Positions 49,524 through 58,677 of a stretch of 64,000 bases of DNA are shown here, piece after piece. The translations under genes were made by a program, and so were the position numbers. The stretch spans positions 1 to 64,000 of the forward strand of contig NZ_HG964403.1 of the NCBI RefSeq assembly GCF_000612805.1. The letters are read 5' to 3'. Each line of letters begins with the position of its first letter. Positions within the stretch are counted from its first letter, which is position 1. The notes beneath the pieces were generated by a model. It had not been told where the DNA came from. It searched no databases and was given only the letters and a program-made list of their open reading frames with translations. Source of the stretch: Bacillus ndiopicus (GTDB lineage: Bacteria; Bacillota; Bacilli; Bacillales_A; Planococcaceae).

Positions 49524-50897
49524 TCATAATCGTACAACAACAGTCGTCCCAACGCCAATTTCGCTTACTAACTCAACCTCGCCACCATGTGCATGGATTA
49601 CGTCACGGGCAATTGCCATACCAAGCCCTGTACCTTTAATATTTTCTGTATTCGTGCCGCGATAATAGCGTTCAAATACTTGTGGTAAGTCAGCTGCTGC
49701 GATGCCTTTCCCGTTATCACGAATCGTAATAACAGCAGCTCCGTCCGTTTCTTCAATAAAAATCTCCAGCGATACATGCTCCTTATTATGCACCAATGCG
49801 TTATAAATAAAATTAAGCAATGCTCGTTTCATTAAATGTGCATCAATGCTTTTCACTAGTTTATTGATTTGCGAATCAAATGAAACTTCGCGCTCACTAA
49901 ATGATGCGTCATTTAATACATCAATCACAAGTTCACGAACAAAGGAAACGATATTTATATCAACAAGTTGCAAAGGCATTTGCTGTTGGCGTAGTCGCAT
50001 TGTTAATGTGAAATCATCGAGCAACTCGCGCATATAGACTGATTTTTTTTCAATAATTTCTGCGTAATCGGCCTTTTCCTCAGTTGAAATCTCGCCTTGT
50101 AGTAGCTCTGCATAGCCTTGTATCGAGGCGAGTGGTGTTTTCATATCATGCGAGACATTGCTTACCCATTCGTTGCGCATTTGCTCTAGCTTACGACGCT
50201 CCTCCTCATGTAACTTCAAATTTTCGGCTACATCATCTAAATTTTGAAAGACTGAACGATAAATACCTTGATTACGCTTATCAGCAACGGAGAAATTGCG
50301 ACTTTTTAGCTTCTGAATACGTTCAATCATGCCATAAATCGGCTTTGTAAGGAATGAGCTGAAAATAAAGCCAATGATTATCGCAATAACAATATCAACT
50401 ATAATGATAATCAGGGAAAGCTGTGCGATAAACTGTGGTATTGAGCTAGTATTTGAGGTGAAAATAATTTTCGAAATGCTACTATCTTGAATACCTACCA
50501 AATACGTAATGCCCTCATGCTCAGTGACGAATACAGATGTATTATATTTATCGCGATACTTATAAGCATGGATAAGCTCAATGGGTGTATAATGCACTGG
50601 AGCTGTGCTTGGTGCGAGCGCATCACCAATCACATTTCCGTTATCGTCTAAAAATTGCACCCATGCATTGCGTTGTTGTAATGCAGCAATCCCTTCATCT
50701 GAAATTGTAGGTGCGCCATCTACTTCGGAAATATAGCGTGCAAGTGCACGAGTAAAATCTGTTGGTGAGGTAGGTATTTCCTCGTTAGTCTGATGGTAGA
50801 TGTATAACGCAATCGAAATAATGCCATTTATTAAAATCACACAAAATACTGTACATATAATTGCTGTTAAAAAGCGACCTGTTATTTTCCATCTCAT
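49524..50897 (-). CDS. Sensor histidine kinase, HAMP-type with extracytoplasmic domain
   Basis: This 457-aa kinase has two membrane segments (near residues 8-32 and 165-190) bounding an extracytoplasmic sensor of about 130 residues. A HAMP domain, HisKA with SNVSHDMKTPLASI (phosphorylated His near 250), and HATPase with NALVHN, DNGKGI and GTGLGMAIARDVI follow. BceS-type kinases lack a large outer domain, so this one senses a ligand itself. The ATG at 50897 has AGGGGA 7 nt upstream. It lies 12 bp after the response regulator gene. Confidence 0.92.
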   Translation of the reverse strand: MRWKITGRFLTAIICTVFCVILINGIISIALYIYHQTNEEIPTSPTDFTRALARYISEVDGAPTISDEGIAALQQRNAWVQFLDDNGNVIGDALAPSTAPVHYTPIELIHAYKYRDKYNTSVFVTEHEGITYLVGIQDSSISKIIFTSNTSSIPQFIAQLSLIIIIVDIVIAIIIGFIFSSFLTKPIYGMIERIQKLKSRNFSVADKRNQGIYRSVFQNLDDVAENLKLHEEERRKLEQMRNEWVSNVSHDMKTPLASIQGYAELLQGEISTEEKADYAEIIEKKSVYMRELLDDFTLTMRLRQQQMPLQLVDINIVSFVRELVIDVLNDASFSEREVSFDSQINKLVKSIDAHLMKRALLNFIYNALVHNKEHVSLEIFIEETDGAAVITIRDNGKGIAAADLPQVFERYYRGTNTENIKGTGLGMAIARDVIHAHGGEVELVSEIGVGTTVVVRL

Positions 50898-50909
50898 AGG
50901 CACTTCCCC

Positions 50910-51611
50910 TTACTTCGCAACAAAGCGATAGCCCAAGCCTTTAACTGTCGTAATATAAACAGGGCTAGATGGATTGTCCTCAATTTTTTCACGTAGGCGG
51001 CGAATATGCACCATTAACGTATTATCCGCTCCGAAAAATTCATCTCCCCATACTTGCTCAAACAAAGTTTCTTTACTCAAGATACGATTCGGATTGCGTA
51101 AAAAACAAGCCATCAAGCCAACTTCCTTAGCCGTTAAATCAAGCACAGTCCCTGCTTTGGATACCTCTGTTTCATCCTCATTAATGGCAAAAGGACCAAT
51201 ACGATTGACAGCCGTTGCTGAGACATCAGCCTGCGTTTGATAGCCTGCGCGTCGTAACTGTGCCTTTACGCGGTAAGCAACTTCCTTTGGGCTAAATGGC
51301 TTTGTAATATAATCGTCGCCACCGATTGCTAGTCCAAGTAATTTGTCAATCTCATCTGATTTTGCAGATAAAAATAAAATTGGTATATGCGAAATCTCTC
51401 GAATTTTTTTACACAAATCATAGCCTTCACCATCAGGTAACATAATATCAACTAATGCGATATTTGGTGAATGCTCTCTGAACATTTCCCATCCTTCTGT
51501 TACAGAGCCCGCACTAACAATGTTTGAAAAGCCCTCCTTTTGCAAGGTAGTCGTTAATAAATTTCGTAAGTCTGCTTCATCATCTATAATTAAAATGCAT
51601 GGCTGTTCCAT
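50910..51611 (-). CDS. OmpR/PhoB-family response regulator
   Basis: This 233-aa regulator has the receiver domain in residues ~5-118: acidic pair near 11-12, phosphorylated Asp in IALVDIMLPDG near 54, and Lys in ITKPFSP near 104. A winged helix DNA-binding domain follows (LDLTAKEVGLMACFLRNPNR; VWGDEFFGADNTLMVHIRRL). GAGGTG precedes the ATG at 51611. It is the first gene of the pair with the histidine kinase, convergent with the BceAB-YxeA operon, which is its likely target. Confidence 0.94.
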   Translation of the reverse strand: MEQPCILIIDDEADLRNLLTTTLQKEGFSNIVSAGSVTEGWEMFREHSPNIALVDIMLPDGEGYDLCKKIREISHIPILFLSAKSDEIDKLLGLAIGGDDYITKPFSPKEVAYRVKAQLRRAGYQTQADVSATAVNRIGPFAINEDETEVSKAGTVLDLTAKEVGLMACFLRNPNRILSKETLFEQVWGDEFFGADNTLMVHIRRLREKIEDNPSSPVYITTVKGLGYRFVAK

Positions 51612-51686
51612 ACAAGCACCTCTTCCATCAATAAATATCTTCTTTATAGTATAGGGGAAAGAGGTGGGGAAGTGAATTTTTAGCAT

Positions 51687-51853
51687 TGCTTTATTATTCG
51701 ATAAATTAGCGGAATAATAAGGCGATATTCTGTATAACTAACTATTTCGGCGTAATGCTCTTCAACAGAAAGATTGGATTCAATCCATCTATCACAGTTA
51801 CAACATTCCTTGATTTTTTGTTGATTGACTTTTCAGAAAAAACTAAAAATCAA
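51687..51853. other. Intergenic sequence between two divergent transcription units
   Basis: No gene is supported. The sequence is AT-rich with a small GGATTCAATCC palindrome (51775-51785). Confidence 0.35.
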
Positions 51854-51884
51854 TTGACATTAAACTAGGTTTAACCTTTATCCT
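51854..51884 (+). promoter_or_regulatory. MerR-type promoter with 19-bp spacer
   Basis: TTGACA (51854-51859) and TATCCT (51879-51884) are separated by 19 bp. The spacer contains a perfect inverted repeat TTAAAC-TAG-GTTTAA (51860-51874). The over-long spacer with a centred palindrome is the signature of activation by a MerR protein, here probably the one at 52769. Confidence 0.88.
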
Positions 51885-51916
51885 TAAGATATAAAAAGAT
51901 TAAAGGAGTTGTTTAG

Positions 51917-52744
51917 ATGTATCGTTGGGATGGAGGATTTATAATGGTAGACCCTGAAAAATTTGAGGAGGCTGTTAAGTGGTATCAGGAAGTATTAGGG
52001 TGGGTTTGTTTAGATAAAATTACTTCATGGGTTGGTAGGAAAGGCTTTATGAAGCTACCAAGGTCGGGGATAGTTACTATTAAGTCGTTTGAAGGTATAT
52101 ATGAACATTTACAGTCGTCTGATGCGGAAGGAAACGTTAAGCTAGTATTTGTCACTTATGATCTTGATAAGACCTTGAACTATTTAGTAATGAAGAATGT
52201 AAAATCTACTGAAATATCTGTGTTGCCAAATGGTCAAAGATATTGTGAAATTTTTGCTTTTAACAACACCAAGTTGACAATAGTAGAGGAGCAGAGAATA
52301 GAAGATAACAATGATTATCCCGCTTCGGGAATAATAGGATTCGGAAATGTTAATGCCATTATCCATGTGAAAAATCCAAAGGTATCTGCCGAATGGTATG
52401 AAAAGAACCTTGGTTTTGAAGTGCTTGAGGTGAATGAAGAAGCAGGCTTTGCACACATGAGGACTGAAGATGCTTATGACAGAAATGTGTTAGGACAACA
52501 ATTTTGGGATAATATTTGGTTGCTCCAATGCACGCAAAATTCAGTGGAGAAACCGAATGATACTAAGGCAAGAACCTACTTTGATATTAGACCTTCAGTT
52601 TTCTTTGAGGAATACAATAAACTGATTCGTAATGGGATTAAACCATCAGAGATTGCGGGAGACCCTATAAATGGCTGGGGCGGGTTTCATATTTATGATC
52701 CAGATAACAATCGTATAAATATTTGGTCATATGTAGCTAATTAA
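51917..52744 (+). CDS. Tandem VOC (glyoxalase/bleomycin-resistance) domain protein
   Basis: This 275-aa protein has two VOC modules. The first is in residues ~5-120 (FEEAVKWYQEVLGW) and the second in ~140-275 (SAEWYEKNLGFEVLEV, ending GFHIYDPDNNRINIWS, the typical last strand with a metal Glu/Asn position). VOC proteins either bind drugs or act as metal-dependent enzymes; the substrate is unknown. AAAGGAG lies upstream. It is the first gene after the MerR-type promoter and is followed by the MerR gene after 24 bp. Confidence 0.87.
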   Translation: MYRWDGGFIMVDPEKFEEAVKWYQEVLGWVCLDKITSWVGRKGFMKLPRSGIVTIKSFEGIYEHLQSSDAEGNVKLVFVTYDLDKTLNYLVMKNVKSTEISVLPNGQRYCEIFAFNNTKLTIVEEQRIEDNNDYPASGIIGFGNVNAIIHVKNPKVSAEWYEKNLGFEVLEVNEEAGFAHMRTEDAYDRNVLGQQFWDNIWLLQCTQNSVEKPNDTKARTYFDIRPSVFFEEYNKLIRNGIKPSEIAGDPINGWGGFHIYDPDNNRINIWSYVAN

Positions 52745-52768
52745 AATAAATACTAAAGGGAGGTAAAT

Positions 52769-53530
52769 ATGTATCTTACAATACAGGAATTTTCAAAAAG
52801 GACAGGATTACCTCCTAGTAGGCTGAGATTTTATGATAAAAAGGGATTGATTCAGCCAACAGCCCGCTTAGAAAATGGTTATAGGGCTTATTCGGTAGAC
52901 CAAGTACATTTAGCAAAAATGATTGATTCTCTTAGACAAGCAGATATCTCTATTCCAGATATAAAGCTTTATAGTGTAGCTAGCGAGAAAGAGAAAAAAA
53001 TATTACTCGATAAATGGAAGAAGGATTTGAACAGAAGAATCGACGTACTCCTTGCTGCAAAAAAGTATATTGGAGGCATTAATGTAGAAAATCCTCAAAC
53101 TCTTTTACTATCAAAGTGGGAGACAGCAAAGAGCTTCGTTTGGCAAAGGTTTGAAGCAGATAGGAGTCCGCACCCATTTCGCCAACATTTTATTACTGCA
53201 AAATGTCTATTAGAAGAACAAGGTATACAATGCTCAAATCAAATATACTTAAAAAACGAGTCCATTACTAAGGACAAAATAATTGGGGAAATAGGGTTTG
53301 AGGTAAGTAATGACTACGAGATGAAGGATAATAAACTTTTTCGATATGAACAGTTTCCCCCTACTTTATTTGCTATATTGCAAGATTGCAAAGCAGAGGA
53401 TGCATTTCTTTGTTTTTCCTACATTCAAGTAATAATCCGTTATGGTTTTCAGCCTGCGGGTGCTAAGATTGAGAGGTACTCTAGTATAGATGATGACTCG
53501 TTTGATTATTTAATTCCTTTAGTGAATTAA
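52769..53530 (+). CDS. MerR-family regulator with GyrI-like effector-binding domain
   Basis: This 253-aa regulator has an N-terminal MerR winged helix (LTIQEFSKRTGLPPSRLRFY, then DKKGLIQPTARLENGYRAYS, residues 3-43) and a dimerisation helix near 80-120. A C-terminal domain of about 110 residues resembles the BmrR/GyrI ligand-binding fold. It likely senses a small organic compound and activates the 19-bp-spacer promoter upstream of the VOC gene and itself. AGGGAGGT precedes the ATG. Confidence 0.88.
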   Translation: MYLTIQEFSKRTGLPPSRLRFYDKKGLIQPTARLENGYRAYSVDQVHLAKMIDSLRQADISIPDIKLYSVASEKEKKILLDKWKKDLNRRIDVLLAAKKYIGGINVENPQTLLLSKWETAKSFVWQRFEADRSPHPFRQHFITAKCLLEEQGIQCSNQIYLKNESITKDKIIGEIGFEVSNDYEMKDNKLFRYEQFPPTLFAILQDCKAEDAFLCFSYIQVIIRYGFQPAGAKIERYSSIDDDSFDYLIPLVN

Positions 53531-53531
53531 A

Positions 53532-53568
53532 AAAGTGGAAGAGCCTCTTCACCTCTTCCACTTTATGC
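53532..53568. terminator. Bidirectional terminator
   Basis: AAAGTGGAAGAG and CTCTTCCACTTT form a perfect 12-bp stem with a 9-nt loop, between the MerR gene and the convergent VOC gene. Confidence 0.92.
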
Positions 53569-53573
53569 TTATT

Positions 53574-53984
53574 TTAGTTCCCTCTATAGTAAGGTGAGTT
53601 AACGTCCTCACTTACTACACTAAAGGAATTACCATCAGGGTCAAAGAAATCAAATCCTTTCATTAGACCATAATCATGTATATCTGTTGTTTCAACTCCA
53701 TTTTGTTTCAGCATATCTAATACGGGCTCGATTTGATCAACTACAAAATTATAATAGACGTTTTTGCTTTTTTTATTAATGATAAATTCTGTTGGTTGAG
53801 GTTTTTCTACCTTTATTAAGGCAAGGCCCACAGTGTCACCTTGAAAAACATACCCAACACCATGATCCTCTCCGTTTTCTTGCCATTCCTCAACTTTCGT
53901 TACACCTAGATTTAATTCATACCATTTTTTAGATCGCTCCAAATTTGTAACAGGGATAAAAATACCGCCTACTTTAAACACCAA
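53574..53984 (-). CDS. VOC-family protein (glyoxalase-like)
   Basis: This protein of about 136 aa is a single VOC module: FIPVTNLERSKKWYELNLGV at the start and GFDFFDPDGNSFSVVSE near the end, a common dioxygenase/bleomycin-resistance pattern. The start is uncertain: TTG at 53984 or GTG at 53981, both behind AAGGAG; the GTG at 53990 overlaps that site. It is convergent with the MerR-VOC cassette and resembles its second VOC domain only at the family level. Confidence 0.8.
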   Translation of the reverse strand: MVFKVGGIFIPVTNLERSKKWYELNLGVTKVEEWQENGEDHGVGYVFQGDTVGLALIKVEKPQPTEFIINKKSKNVYYNFVVDQIEPVLDMLKQNGVETTDIHDYGLMKGFDFFDPDGNSFSVVSEDVNSPYYRGN

Positions 53985-54069
53985 AATCACTCTCCTTATT
54001 TTTTGTTCCTATACAAACGATTATAATGAAATAAAAGTTACATACTTTATAAAAATTTTTGGAGGTACA

Positions 54070-54756
54070 ATGGTTATTGAAATAAATAAAATCGAAGAAA
54101 TATCTTTGAAGCTATATAAATATTGTTTGTCATTAACCTTCTCAGAATGGCAAGCAGAAGATTTAGTTCAGGAGACATTGATAAAATTCATTAAAATAAA
54201 ACAAAAAGAGCCTAATCGAGAAATAAATCTAACATTCCTATACAAAATTGCAAGGAACCTTTTTATTGATGAAAAACGTAAGAAAACTGAAATTCTCACA
54301 TCTCCTAATGAATTATATATAAGTAGCTTTGATTCAACTGAATGGGATAGCTTATTAGAAATCTTATATAGTACTCTACCAATTCGACAAGCTATGCTAT
54401 TAACATTAAAGGATGTTTTTCAATATACCTCTGAAGAAATCGCTGAAATGTTGAGAGTCAGTAATGAATCAGTAAAAACTGCCCTTCATCGTTCTAGAAT
54501 GAAATTAAAGGGGAATACATCTGTACCTACCACTAAGCGTGATGCCAATCCTAACATAGTCAAAGATTTTTCATTAGCGGTTAAAAAACAGCAGCCATTA
54601 AAGATATTTTACTATTATCGATTACTACAAACGGCTGAATATAAAGTATTTGGCAATAGAGAGAAAGGTCTACATATCATTTTTATATCTGATCCTGATG
54701 GTAATATTCTTCAAGTGCATTCAAATAAAAGCCCCAGTGGATGTCACAAAACGTGA
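54070..54756 (+). CDS. ECF-type RNA polymerase sigma factor with a C-terminal extension
   Basis: This 228-aa protein has sigma region 2 (SEWQAEDLVQETLIKFIKI, near residues 26-44, then FLYKIARNLFIDEKRKK). Region 4 follows (YTSEEIAEMLRVSNESVKT, then ALHRSRMKLK, near residues 117-145). About 75 extra residues follow that I do not recognise. No anti-sigma factor gene is adjacent, so control may lie in the extension. TTGGAGGT precedes the ATG. Confidence 0.85.
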   Translation: MVIEINKIEEISLKLYKYCLSLTFSEWQAEDLVQETLIKFIKIKQKEPNREINLTFLYKIARNLFIDEKRKKTEILTSPNELYISSFDSTEWDSLLEILYSTLPIRQAMLLTLKDVFQYTSEEIAEMLRVSNESVKTALHRSRMKLKGNTSVPTTKRDANPNIVKDFSLAVKKQQPLKIFYYYRLLQTAEYKVFGNREKGLHIIFISDPDGNILQVHSNKSPSGCHKT

Positions 54757-54934
54757 CGATTTTAGGTTAACTTCCACTCAGTTCGAAAAAAATCTGGACG
54801 CAATTACACCGAGGCATAACTAATTTATTTGTTGAATTTACAGAAAATTCGACGAAATGTGCGTAAAAGCTTGTACTATAATTTTCCACTAGTTACACTA
54901 GTAATATAAAGTATAGAAAGGGATGGTGGCTTTA
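54757..54934. other. Intergenic region before the acetamidase gene
   Basis: About 178 bp. ACTAGTTACACTAGT (54889-54903) contains a short inverted repeat (ACTAGT-TAC-ACTAGT) close to the gene start and could be an operator. No hairpin terminator follows the sigma factor gene. Confidence 0.4.
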
Positions 54935-56272
54935 ATGACGAATGAACAACCACTCGAACACGAGCAAAACGAAATGATTCAAGCAGTAGAAACGCTTTTT
55001 GTGAATGAGTTTACGAATGGTGTATTAGATCCAAATAAGCCGATGCTTGGTCCGCTACGAGATGGTGGTACGATTATTGCAAACACAGCGCCTGGCTGCT
55101 GGGGACCAATGCTGACACCTGAAATACGAGGCGGACATGAAGTAACAAAACCGGTATACATAGAAGGTGCGGAAATTGGAGATGCACTTGTTATTAAAAT
55201 TAAATCCATTCAAGTAACATCCATTGCAACTGCATCTGGTACGGATGAAGCGCTACAGGACCGCTATATAGGCGATCCATTTGTAAAAGTAAAATGCCCA
55301 GGCTGTGGCAAACTGCATCCACAAACAAAGGTGCAAGGGATTGGGCGTCAGGCGATTCGGTGCTCCATTTGTGATACAGAAACAGCACCATTTGCTATTA
55401 CGAACGGCTACACGATGGCTTTTCATCATAATGAAAAATTAGGTGTGACAGTTGGGAAGGAGGGGGCACGTAAAATTGCACTAGAAGCGAACAACTATAT
55501 GCGTATACCTGAAAACTCGAAGCAAAACCCTGTCGTAAGCCTTGCTCCTTCTGATTTAGTCGGAGTAATAGCAAGAATGCGCCCATTTTTAGGGCAGTTA
55601 GGTACAGTACCTTCAAAGGCGATGCCAGATTCGCATAATGCAGGGGACTTTGGCTCGGCATTAATTGGTGCACCACATGAGTTTATTTTAACTGCGGAGG
55701 AATTGGCAGCGCATAAAACAGACGGGCATATGGACATTAATCGTGTGCGCCAAGGGGCTACTATTATTTGTCCTGTTAAAGTGGAAGGTGGAGGTGTTTA
55801 TATAGGCGATATGCACGCGATGCAAGGTGATGGTGAAATTGCGGGACATACGACAGACGTCTCGGGCATCGTGCAATTGCAAGTAAGTGTCCTGAAAAAG
55901 GTAGCAATCGATGGACCTATCATTTTACCAAATGAAGAAGACTTGCCATATACAGCGAAGCCATACACGAAAGAGGAAAAACGTTTAGCACGCGAGCTAG
56001 CTGAGGAATATGGAGTAAAGCAGCTAGAGGAAGGGCTACCAATTTCAGTTGTAGGCACAGGTATTGATTTAAATATAGCGACAGAAAATGCAGTAGAACG
56101 CACAGCAACTTTACTAAATTTATCGACTGAAGAAGTAAAAAATCGGATCACATTAACAGGTGGTATTGAAATCGGTCGTCTACCAGGTGTTGTAACAGCC
56201 ACATGCCAAGTGCCGAAATCATTACTAAAGCAAGCAAAAATATATAAACCAATAAAACAGCAGTATGATTAA
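54935..56272 (+). CDS. Acetamidase/formamidase-family amidohydrolase with inserted zinc ribbon
   Basis: This 445-aa protein is related to FmdA/AmdA-type amidases, which hydrolyse short-chain amides to the acid and ammonia. GCWGPMLTPEIRGGHEVTKP, VPSKAMPDSHNAGDFGSALI and YIGDMHAMQGDGEIAGHTTD match the family core. Residues ~118-150 hold an insertion with Cys121-x2-Cys124 and Cys143-x2-Cys146, a zinc-ribbon-like knuckle not needed in the basic fold. The ATG at 54935 has GGTGG 5 nt upstream; the ATG at 54923 is an alternative. A strong terminator follows. Confidence 0.88.
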   Translation: MTNEQPLEHEQNEMIQAVETLFVNEFTNGVLDPNKPMLGPLRDGGTIIANTAPGCWGPMLTPEIRGGHEVTKPVYIEGAEIGDALVIKIKSIQVTSIATASGTDEALQDRYIGDPFVKVKCPGCGKLHPQTKVQGIGRQAIRCSICDTETAPFAITNGYTMAFHHNEKLGVTVGKEGARKIALEANNYMRIPENSKQNPVVSLAPSDLVGVIARMRPFLGQLGTVPSKAMPDSHNAGDFGSALIGAPHEFILTAEELAAHKTDGHMDINRVRQGATIICPVKVEGGGVYIGDMHAMQGDGEIAGHTTDVSGIVQLQVSVLKKVAIDGPIILPNEEDLPYTAKPYTKEEKRLARELAEEYGVKQLEEGLPISVVGTGIDLNIATENAVERTATLLNLSTEEVKNRITLTGGIEIGRLPGVVTATCQVPKSLLKQAKIYKPIKQQYD

Positions 56273-56276
56273 AATA

Positions 56277-56330
56277 AGCTGACGGGAGATGTAGGGAAGT
56301 GCCTGCATCTCCCGTCAGCTATTTACTTTT
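56277..56330 (+). terminator. Terminator of the acetamidase gene
   Basis: AGCTGACGGGAGATG and CATCTCCCGTCAGCT form a perfect 15-bp stem, followed by ATTTACTTTT. Confidence 0.9.
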
Positions 56331-56471
56331 AGAAAAGAAAATTAGTATGGCAGATGAAAGGCTTTTTTTCGTATTATTTAATCGCTCCAAGAATCAGTAA
56401 AAAAAACTAAAGCATCCTTACATGGCGTTTGATATAGTAGAAATAGAATGGAATCAGAAGGGGGAAAGCGT

Positions 56472-57884
56472 ATGCTGCAAATAGACGAGCGATTGTATAG
56501 CATGACGCAAGGAAAAATAGGGGAACCATTTATGCGTGCTATTGCAGAGATTTCGAACGAAACGTCTATTATTTGGGGTGAGCTTCTTCCATTAGAACAA
56601 ATTTTAGTAAATGATGAACAGGTCTTAGCTTTAGTGAAAAGCTACTGCGTCGAGGATGTTGCCGCCTTTTCAAGTGCAGAGCAAGGTGTAAAGAAGGTAC
56701 TGCAAGATTTACTACAGCATAATTATGATGCGCATGTATTGCAGTATATGATGCTTCATCAAACAATTGAAACGCAAGGATTGCTCCGTTTTTTGACTGG
56801 AGTTGAGATGAGTCTTCCTGTACAAGAGATTAAAGCATTGGTAGTACATAAAGTAGAAAATAAATGGCTAATTCATCCGATTTGGAGAGAAGATGAGCCT
56901 TTTTGGCGCACTCTTTATGCCAAAAAACTATATAGCATATTAATGCAGGTGAACATTGTAAATATACCAAATCCCGCATTGATCATTTTAGAATTGCAAA
57001 AAGCGCTAGCAAATACGATGTCGAAAAACCGTGTAGCGACAATAATCCATCAATTAATCAATCATATAACGCAGCAGAGTGAGCTCTCATATGAATTAAA
57101 AATGCTCCATTTAAATGATGTAATTATTCACTTTACGAGCGGCTCAAGGCATTTTCGCAAGCTAAGAAAGCGCATCGCACAGCTTGAAGCGATGTGGAGC
57201 GAAGAGGGGCAGTGGGCATTAACAGAAAAGGAGCGCACATTGCTCGCTTATATATTGCTTGAGGAAGCTGTATCCCGTAAAGATACAGAGCAAATTTTGA
57301 TACAAGGTCTATTTTTAATTGAGGATGATCGTTTAAACAATCATATCGTTGAATTGATGGTTGAATATAATGAAGTACTTAAAATTATTCCGCCACAGCC
57401 AGAAACGATTGTTAAAGCTTATGATAAAAATTGTGGCGAATTTATTCTATATCATGTAATAGGGGCACTTGCTAAAGCAAACCAGTTTGAACGTATAGTC
57501 GCATTGTTGAAAGACTATGAAATCGCATCCTGCTTAGAAATCTATCAATATATAAACGGCGCACAGGATGTGGATTTATTGCATAAATTAGAGGCTAGTG
57601 TACAAAGAGGTATTGCGAGTATTGTCGATGGCTCACCGCAGAATATTCGCCAATCTTTGGCTAAGTGGCAGGGGGACTATCGAGTTAAGAAGGGGCCGTA
57701 TGCTGAAATTGCTTTGATGACCTCAAAGCATGTATGTAATATTTTAAAGTCATTATGGGCAACAGAGCAATTTGAGTTATTTGAGCGGTTAATTGAAATT
57801 TATCGAAAATATTTATTTATACCAGCTCATTTTAAACAACTTCGTGCGTTTGTTGCCACAACAGTTCGTTCAAATGACTTTTGA
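56472..57884 (+). CDS. Large helical protein of unknown function
   Basis: This protein of about 470 aa has no signal peptide, membrane segment or motif I recognise. It is predicted to be almost all helical, with Leu/Ile-rich repeats (LLAYILLEEAVSRKDTEQI, then IQGLFLIEDDRLNNHIVEL), which suggests a HEAT/ARM- or TPR-like solenoid. The ATG at 56472 has AAGGGGGAAAG upstream; an ATG at 56448 is possible. It overlaps the convergent downstream gene by 15 bp. Confidence 0.72.
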   Translation: MLQIDERLYSMTQGKIGEPFMRAIAEISNETSIIWGELLPLEQILVNDEQVLALVKSYCVEDVAAFSSAEQGVKKVLQDLLQHNYDAHVLQYMMLHQTIETQGLLRFLTGVEMSLPVQEIKALVVHKVENKWLIHPIWREDEPFWRTLYAKKLYSILMQVNIVNIPNPALIILELQKALANTMSKNRVATIIHQLINHITQQSELSYELKMLHLNDVIIHFTSGSRHFRKLRKRIAQLEAMWSEEGQWALTEKERTLLAYILLEEAVSRKDTEQILIQGLFLIEDDRLNNHIVELMVEYNEVLKIIPPQPETIVKAYDKNCGEFILYHVIGALAKANQFERIVALLKDYEIASCLEIYQYINGAQDVDLLHKLEASVQRGIASIVDGSPQNIRQSLAKWQGDYRVKKGPYAEIALMTSKHVCNILKSLWATEQFELFERLIEIYRKYLFIPAHFKQLRAFVATTVRSNDF

Positions 57885-58448
57885 TATGGCTCCAATTGGA
57901 ATGTTGTGCATGGGCTTAGAGCGAGGAATGAAAACATAGCGACTTAGTTCCCCTTTATAACGTAAATGCATATAAGGAAGCTTGCCCAAATCTGTTGGCT
58001 TCATAAAATATGGACACAGCCCGTCCAAGCAAAAGCCAGCCTCCTTTAATAATGTCGCTATAAACTGTGAGCAAAAGAAAGCCCACTCGCGTTCTAGCTT
58101 AATGCGACAAGCTATGCCAATTAAGCCAATGAAATTGTAGCGGTACTTGTCCATATGTTGTTTGAAGTATTGAATTCTTTGCTGCAGTATTTTGTATTGT
58201 TCGTCCGATACATAACATTCATAAATAGCACAATTAGCAGAGCGTAATAATTTAGAGTGAATACTTTCTTGAACAAAGCCCCCGATAAAGGGATTGTTTT
58301 CAAATTTCCTTCCGAAACTATACATTTCTGTTAAATTGCGGTCAAATGCAATGGAGACGTGGTTAAAATTTTCTTGCGTATATAGTTGTATGGCGCGAGA
58401 TAGAAATGAACCTGTTTCTGTTAAAACGATATAAATTATTTTACCCAT
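57870..58448 (-). CDS. YiiX-like permuted papain-fold (NlpC/P60 superfamily) protein
   Basis: This 192-aa protein has an NHVSIAFD segment (candidate catalytic His near residue 29). The WAFFCSQFIATLLKEAG segment (candidate Cys near residue 125) comes later, the reversed His-before-Cys order of permuted papain-like hydrolases of the YiiX/LRAT type. Such enzymes act on amides or lipids; the substrate here is unknown. No signal peptide. The ATG at 58448 has GAGGTG 6-9 nt upstream. Its 3' end overlaps the helical-protein gene. Confidence 0.65.
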   Translation of the reverse strand: MGKIIYIVLTETGSFLSRAIQLYTQENFNHVSIAFDRNLTEMYSFGRKFENNPFIGGFVQESIHSKLLRSANCAIYECYVSDEQYKILQQRIQYFKQHMDKYRYNFIGLIGIACRIKLEREWAFFCSQFIATLLKEAGFCLDGLCPYFMKPTDLGKLPYMHLRYKGELSRYVFIPRSKPMHNIPIGAISKVI

Positions 58449-58677
58449 GAACATCACCTCAATATTACGATAACAAATAAAAATGAAGAAATAGTGTAAT
58501 TAAAAATGAAAAATGTCTTAATATTTAGTACGTTTTAAATCAAGAAAAGATTCATCATATATGGATTATTTTTCATATAAAAATAAATGTAATGTGAATA
58601 ATCCGAATATTACGCCTTCCGAATAAATTCTGTGGTACAATTTATGTGTAAATACATATCAATTTGGGGTGAGCAAT

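Noticed and set aside
55200-56202. Minus-strand frames opposite the acetamidase gene
   Set aside because: Overlapping shadow frames without ribosome binding sites or family resemblance.
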